Part shown: piece by piece, positions 59,951-64,000 of the stretch
Position numbering within the stretch: position 1 is the first letter of the stretch
Layout: the number at the start of each line of letters is the position of its first letter
Assembly: GCA_040755755.1 (NCBI GenBank)
Contig: JBFLZW010000012.1
Location: 24,015-88,014 of the forward strand
Reading direction: 5' to 3'
Length of the DNA stretch: 64,000 nt
From: a bacterium
GTDB lineage: Bacteria; SZUA-182; DTGQ01
The notes under the pieces: model-generated
The model's input: only the letters and a program-made list of their open reading frames with translations
Database searches by the model: none
Told to the model about the DNA's origin: nothing
Program-made: the position numbers and the translations under genes

Positions 59951-60316
59951 AAAATATCGACAACCAGGCAAGAGACTCACGTCACCGAAGGCTCGCTCTA
60001 TTTTACCTGCTGGTTTCCAAGCTCTTCTTCAGATATGGTGTATGAGACACATTTACTTTTCTCGTTAGATATGGTTAATTAAGCGCTTACAGAGTAATGT
60101 GTATGTTCAAGTTATTCCCTTGAAATTACTTAAAACATCCAGTACACTATTTAATATTACTCCATTCTTAACAACTATGACGATGTCTGATATTGATATC
60201 CTCATCCTCGACCAGATGATTAAAAGTTTCGCCGGGAGGTATGACCAGCCCGAAAGAATGCTGAAGATAGACTGGCCCAGCTACCTCCAGTTCAACCACC
60301 TTGCGGGAGCCTGATT
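59951..60316 (+). other. Intergenic region with a promoter and a short doubtful ORF
   Basis: 366 bp between marC and mntA. It contains the promoter at 60120-60148 and an open frame at 60099-60314 (71 codons, or about 45 codons if it starts at the ATGs at 60174/60180). The ORF has no ribosome-binding site and no recognised family. The peptide contains MSDIDILILDQ, which resembles the SDIDILV motif of the nucleotidyltransferase just downstream, so it may be a relic. Confidence 0.35.
60120..60148 (+). promoter_or_regulatory. Putative promoter for the mntA-hepT pair
   Basis: TTGAAA (60120-60125), 17-bp spacer, TACACT (60143-60148). The predicted start near 60155 lies about 160 nt before mntA. 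Confidence 0.5.
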
Positions 60317-60625
60317 ATGAGTGAAGAGAGAAGGATGTTGAACAAACTTGAAGTGTTGAACTTCCTTTCAGAACATAAGCAGGAGCTTATGGAGCGCTTT
60401 TCGGTTCGGAAGATCGGGCTGTTTGGGTCCTTCTGTCGTGACCAGGCCACCGAAGCCAGTGATATCGATATTCTGGTGAACCTTGACCAACCCACATTTG
60501 ATCATTACCTGGATTTGAAGTTCTACCTTGAAGATAACCTGGGGCGGTCCGTTGACCTCGTCCTGGCTGATTCAGTCAAACCCCGCCTCAAGCCGGTTAT
60601 CGCCCGTGAGGTAGTTTATGCGTGA
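60317..60625 (+). CDS. mntA: MntA-type minimal nucleotidyltransferase antitoxin
   Basis: 102 residues with the pol-beta nucleotidyltransferase core GLFGSFCRDQATEASDIDIL: GSF at residues 37-39 and the Asp49/Asp51 pair. In characterised MntA-HepT systems this enzyme AMPylates a Tyr in the HEPN toxin and silences it. GGGAG precedes the ATG; an in-frame ATG at 60335 is an alternative. The 3' end overlaps the HEPN gene by eight bases, the standard arrangement. Confidence 0.88.
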   Translation: MSEERRMLNKLEVLNFLSEHKQELMERFSVRKIGLFGSFCRDQATEASDIDILVNLDQPTFDHYLDLKFYLEDNLGRSVDLVLADSVKPRLKPVIAREVVYA

Positions 60626-60971
60626 TTTCCGGCTTTATCTCGACGACATAATAGAAGCTATAAAACAAATTCGTTCCTACGTGCAGGATATGAGCATGGA
60701 GGCTTTTTCGAAGGATAGGAAAACGCAGGACGCCGTGGTTTGAAATCTTGAAATCATTGGTGAAGCAGCAGGCAAGCTGCCCGATGAAGTTTTGAAAAAC
60801 GCCCCCCAAATCGAATGGCGCAAGATCAGATCGCTCCGCAATATCCTCGCCCATGAATACTTCGTGATCAACCTTACCATTGTCTGGGACGTGGTGCAAA
60901 ACAAGCTGGGGCCGCTGGAAGCTGCCAGCCGTGGATTGTCGGCGAAAGCCTCGGAAACGGATGCGCCTTGA
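60618..60971 (+). pseudogene. hepT: HepT-like HEPN (DUF86) toxin gene with in-frame TGA
   Basis: The frame from ATG 60618 reads MRDFRLYLDDIIEAIKQIRS, is broken by TGA at codon 42 (60741-60743), and continues in the same frame as NLEIIGEAAGKLPDEV to a TGA at 60969-60971. The RX4HXY toxin motif is intact downstream (Arg74, His79, Tyr81 in RNILAHEY). Homologs usually have Arg after VV in VVRNLEIIGEAA, so CGA to TGA, a single transition, explains the stop. Without readthrough only a 41-residue N-terminal fragment would be made. There is no frameshift. Confidence 0.85.
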
Positions 60972-61080
60972 GGATTTGTAAAGGATTCATAGACAATGGC
61001 GAATTCAAGCAATCGAAGACAATTACCTATGTTCGGAGATAAAAAGCCGGAGTCACAGGAAGAAATCCTGGTACGTTAAA

Positions 61081-61494
61081 ATGACCAAAAGATTCTACCT
61101 TTACGGAATTGGCGTCTGGTTTATCCTCCTGATACTGACGGTCATGTTCGGAGCATTCAGGGAGGCATTCTTTATTCCATACACCGGCATGAACGGCACC
61201 GTTGCACGGGCGATACTGCTGCCTGTGGCAATTGCATACACTCTCATAGTGACCTATCTGTTCTTGAAAAGAGCAAAAGGCTATACACAGAAAGATACGG
61301 TAATTCTTGGTCTTATGTGGCTGGTTCTGACTATAGGCTTTGAGTTCCTGTTCGGGCATTATATAATGGGCCATCCCTGGGAAGCACTGCTTGCGGACTA
61401 TAATATCCTCGCAGGAAGGACATGGGGGCTGTTTCTTGTGACGATTGCTGTTGCTCCGGTGATTGTGCATAAGCACCTGATTAAGAGAGTATAA
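61081..61494 (+). CDS. Hypothetical four-span membrane protein
   Basis: 137 residues with four hydrophobic segments at about 8-25, 38-62, 73-92 and 113-130. I do not recognise the family. Upstream AGGAAG is about 20 bases away and the start is uncertain. It is separated by about 110 bp from the HEPN relic and 60 bp from the HARE-nuclease gene, on the same strand as both. Function cannot be assigned. Confidence 0.6.
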   Translation: MTKRFYLYGIGVWFILLILTVMFGAFREAFFIPYTGMNGTVARAILLPVAIAYTLIVTYLFLKRAKGYTQKDTVILGLMWLVLTIGFEFLFGHYIMGHPWEALLADYNILAGRTWGLFLVTIAVAPVIVHKHLIKRV

Positions 61495-61553
61495 ACCCTA
61501 CAGGGTATTACCGGGAAAAGGTTTATTAATTCTTTAAAGGAATTGGCTTATTT

Positions 61554-62291
61554 ATGACGTCTTTCAGGCTTGCTGCAATAAAAATTCTCAGGGAAGCAAA
61601 AGAGCCTCTGCATTATGAAGAGATAACAAACAGGGCCTTGGAGCAGAACCTTATTGAGACTTCCGGCGCTACTCCTGAAGCTTCCATGAACGCCCAGATC
61701 AGCACTGATATAAAGAACAAGAATGAAAGGGCTGCCTTTGTAAGGACTGGCAAGGGTTATTTTTCAATCAATCCCAATTATACGGAAGAGGAGCAGAAAG
61801 AGGAAGAGGAAGAGCAGGAAGAAATAGTAAAGGAAGACACAGAGAAGGTGAGTAGCTTGTATATTGGAAGAGCTGGCGAGCACCTTGTCGTCAGTGAACT
61901 TCTTTTCCGGGGCTATAATGCAAGCATAATGAGTGTTGATGAGGGCCTTGATATTGTGGCAACAAAGGAAGAGCGGCTATATAACATCCAGGTCAAGACC
62001 TCTACCGAGAACAAGTTCAATTATTATGTCTTTGACCTGCGCATAAGTTCCTTTGAAAAGCACAATAGAAATAACACATTTTATATCTTCGTCCTGAAAG
62101 GGCAAGCGACACATTTCCTGGTCCTTCCTTATGTTGAGATTCAGAAAAACATTGACCAGAAGAATATCCTGACCGTAAATAAAGGAACCAGGTACAGGGT
62201 TAATATCCGCATCAGGGATGAAAAGCTTTATCTGGGCAATATGGGGAATGAAATGGCTTACTATATGAATAATTGGGGATTGATAAGGTAA
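61554..62291 (+). CDS. HARE-HTH domain fused to a PD-(D/E)XK-like nuclease
   Basis: 245 residues in three parts. Residues 1-75 resemble the HARE-HTH (HB1/Asx-like) winged helix: SFRLAAIKILREAKEPLHYE, then RAAFVRTGKGYFSINP. Residues 77-97 are a nearly pure Glu/Lys/Gln linker. Residues 103-245 resemble a restriction-endonuclease fold with Glu109 (GRAGEHLVV), Asp133 (DEGLDIVA) and Gln146-Val-Lys148 (YNIQVKTST), a Q-variant of the (D/E)xK motif. HARE domains are known to be fused to bacterial restriction nucleases. It lies 33 bp before hsdM, on the same strand, so a restriction-modification role is inferred. Confidence 0.7.
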   Translation: MTSFRLAAIKILREAKEPLHYEEITNRALEQNLIETSGATPEASMNAQISTDIKNKNERAAFVRTGKGYFSINPNYTEEEQKEEEEEQEEIVKEDTEKVSSLYIGRAGEHLVVSELLFRGYNASIMSVDEGLDIVATKEERLYNIQVKTSTENKFNYYVFDLRISSFEKHNRNNTFYIFVLKGQATHFLVLPYVEIQKNIDQKNILTVNKGTRYRVNIRIRDEKLYLGNMGNEMAYYMNNWGLIR

Positions 62292-62324
62292 GGGATCAAT
62301 TAAATTTTTGTGAGGGTGCTTTGA

Positions 62325-63872
62325 ATGGCCAACAATAACAACGGAAAAGTCGAACTGGATTTTGTCCACAAGCTCTGGCAGGCAGCGGATAAGCTGCGGA
62401 ACAACATGGATGCTGCTGAGTATAAGCATGTTGTCCTTGGGCTGATATTTCTGAAATATATCTCGGATGCTTTCGATGAGCTGCACAAAAAACTTACCGC
62501 TGATATGGTGAATGGGGCAGACCCTGAAGACCCCGACGAGTACAAGGCAGAGAATGTCTTTTATGTTCCACAGATAGCACGATGGTGTTATTTACAGAAG
62601 AATGCAAAACAGCCTGAGATTGGAAAGTTCATTGATGATGCAATGGACGAGATTGAAAAGGATAATACTACCCTGAAAGGTGTCCTGCCGAAAAATTACG
62701 CCCGGCCTGCACTTGACAAGCAGAGGCTTGGAGAGCTTATTGATTTAATCGGGACAATCGGCCTTGGGGATTCTGAGAACAGAAGCAAGGATATCCTGGG
62801 CAGGGTTTATGAGTATTTCCTGGGCCAGTTTGCTGATGCGGAAGGTAAAAAAGGCGGCCAGTTCTATACTCCAAGATCCATAGTCAAGGTGCTTGTCGAG
62901 ATGCTTGAGCCTTACAAGGGCAGGGTCTTTGATCCCTGCTGCGGCTCCGGCGGGATGTTCGTCCAGAGCGAGAAATTCATCGAGGCGCACGGCGGCAGGA
63001 TCGGTGATATCTCCATTTTCGGCCAGGAATCAAACCAGACCACATGGCGGCTGGCCAAAATGAACATGGCAATCAGGCGGATTGATGCAAATATCCAATG
63101 GGGGGATTCCTTCCATAATGACCTGCACAAGGATTTGAAGGCAGATTTTATCCTTGCCAATCCCCCCTTCAATGACAGCGACTGGAGAGGGGATTCTTTA
63201 AGGGAAGATATCCGGTGGAAGTATGGTGTGCCGCCTGTCGGGAATGCCAACTTTGCCTGGGTACAGCAGTTCATCTATCATCTTGCTCCGACCGGGATAG
63301 CTGGGTTTGTCCTTGCCAATGGCTCAATGTCCTCGAACACCTCAAACGAGGGCGAGATACGGAAAAACATAATCGAGGCTGATATTGTCGATTGTATGGT
63401 AGCTTTGCCATCGCAGTTGTTTTTCAATACCATGATTCCTGCCTGTCTCTGGTTTATTGCCCGTAACAAACAGAACCATAAGTTCAGGGACAGGAGAGGT
63501 GAGGTCCTTTTCATCGATGCCCGGAACATGGGCCAGATGGTTGACAGAAGGCACAGGGAGCTTACTGATGAGGAAGTGGCAAAGATTGCGGGGACTTATC
63601 ATGCCTGGAGAGGCGAAGGCGGCAAGGAAGGCGTCGAATATGAGGATGTGCCGGGATTCTGCAAGGCTGCCAAACTGGATGAGATAAGGAAGCATGGACA
63701 TATCCTGACTCCCGGCAGGTATGTCGGGGTTGCTGAGGAAGAGGAAGATGATGAAGTCTTTGAGGAAAAGATGAAGCGCCTGACCTCGGAGCTTGCGGAG
63801 CAGATGAAGGAGTCGGTGAGGCTTGATGAGGAGATAAGGAAGAACTTGGAGGGGATTGGGTATGGGGTTTAA
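62325..63872 (+). CDS. hsdM: Type I restriction-modification DNA methyltransferase (M subunit)
   Basis: 515-residue N6-adenine methyltransferase. N-terminal HsdM_N helical domain ([20 protein letters not shown]), SAM motif [17 protein letters not shown] at about residues 201-216, catalytic motif IV NPPF at residues 279-282, and [16 protein letters not shown] before motif I. Acidic C-terminus [16 protein letters not shown]. No hsdS follows directly; the next 128 bp to the window end hold repeat-like sequence. Confidence 0.95.
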   Translation: MANNNNGKVELDFVHKLWQAADKLRNNMDAAEYKHVVLGLIFLKYISDAFDELHKKLTADMVNGADPEDPDEYKAENVFYVPQIARWCYLQKNAKQPEIGKFIDDAMDEIEKDNTTLKGVLPKNYARPALDKQRLGELIDLIGTIGLGDSENRSKDILGRVYEYFLGQFADAEGKKGGQFYTPRSIVKVLVEMLEPYKGRVFDPCCGSGGMFVQSEKFIEAHGGRIGDISIFGQESNQTTWRLAKMNMAIRRIDANIQWGDSFHNDLHKDLKADFILANPPFNDSDWRGDSLREDIRWKYGVPPVGNANFAWVQQFIYHLAPTGIAGFVLANGSMSSNTSNEGEIRKNIIEADIVDCMVALPSQLFFNTMIPACLWFIARNKQNHKFRDRRGEVLFIDARNMGQMVDRRHRELTDEEVAKIAGTYHAWRGEGGKEGVEYEDVPGFCKAAKLDEIRKHGHILTPGRYVGVAEEEEDDEVFEEKMKRLTSELAEQMKESVRLDEEIRKNLEGIGYGV

Positions 63873-63908
63873 CATGAATGGCACTTACATAAGAATTAGT
63901 AATTCTCC

Positions 63909-63931
63909 CGCAGAGACGCTGAGACGCAGAG
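63909..63931. repeat. Short GAGACGC-type direct repeat
   Basis: Three near-copies of an 8-base GCAGAGAC/GCTGAGAC/GCAGAG unit just downstream of hsdM. The pattern resembles interspersed intergenic repeats but occurs once in this window. Confidence 0.45.
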
Positions 63932-63940
63932 GATATCATT

Positions 63941-63988
63941 GAAAAGTAAAAGTAAAATAAGTTCCTCCTTGTGCCTTTTTACTTTTTG
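63941..63988. repeat. Imperfect AT-rich inverted repeat
   Basis: GAAAAGTAAAAG on the left is matched by CTTTTTACTTTTTG on the right, with small length differences, separated by about 20 bp. It lies at the window edge, where hsdS would be expected. Confidence 0.4.
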
Positions 63989-64000
63989 CTTGCTTCCAGG

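Noticed and set aside
60741-60743. TGA in hepT as a selenocysteine codon
   Set aside because: The position is normally Arg, no SECIS-like hairpin is evident just downstream, and HEPN toxins are not selenoproteins.
1-64000. CRISPR arrays or transposases
   Set aside because: No regularly spaced direct repeats and no transposase or integrase ORF were seen on either strand.

Overview
The window is the backbone of a bacterial chromosome. It is almost entirely a run of plus-strand information-processing and envelope genes, followed by a short accessory zone at the right edge. The organism is a diderm: it has an Mla-type lipid transporter, a Tol-Pal set and a periplasmic SurA-like foldase. The rpsF-ssb-rpsR-DUF2232-rplI-dnaB block, the carD-ispD-ispF-gltX-cysS-rlmB block and the Thr-Tyr-Gly-Thr tRNA cluster before tuf all fit the Desulfobacterota/Nitrospirota neighbourhood or a related uncultured phylum. 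I do not commit to a phylum. The genetic code is standard: TAA, TAG and TGA all end genes. TTG is unusually common as a start codon in ribosomal-protein genes.

Layout. 1-1.2 kb: a minus-strand parvulin-type foldase cut by the window edge. 1.6-12.1 kb: coaE, then rpsF-ssb-rpsR-DUF2232-rplI-dnaB-alr, mlaEFD and radA. 12.2-17.6 kb: carD, ispD-ispF (isoprenoid precursors), gltX, cysS and rlmB. 17.7-26.7 kb: four tRNAs, tuf copy 1, rpmG, tRNA-Trp, secE-nusG, rplK-A-J-L and rpoB. 26.7-35.1 kb: rpoC, then rpsL-rpsG-fusA-tuf copy 2. 35.2-49.9 kb: the S10, spc and alpha operons in canonical order, ending at a strong terminator, with one striking omission: rplC (L3) is absent between rpsJ and rplD. 50.0-51.7 kb: two ECF-type ATPases with no EcfT. 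51.7-55.7 kb: tolA-like, tolB, pal and cpoB without tolQ/tolR. 55.9-59.9 kb: a DUF3795-like protein, hsp20, lon and marC.

60-64 kb is a small defence or mobile zone. It holds an MntA/HepT pair whose HEPN partner carries an in-frame stop, an orphan membrane protein, a HARE-HTH/PD-(D/E)XK-like nuclease directly before a type I hsdM, and intergenic repeat sequence.

The genes form long, tightly packed transcription units with frequent 1-20 nt overlaps. Good sigma70-type promoters, all with 17-bp spacers, were seen before rpsF, carD, the tRNA-tuf cluster, rpsL, tolA and mntA. Several sit on or against the stop codon of the preceding gene. The two tuf genes are identical across a 1,214-bp block, which implies ongoing gene conversion. 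The strongest leads are the missing rplC, the interrupted HepT, the HARE nuclease beside hsdM, the in-frame heptanucleotide repeat in cysS, and the ECF ATPase pair lacking its partner.
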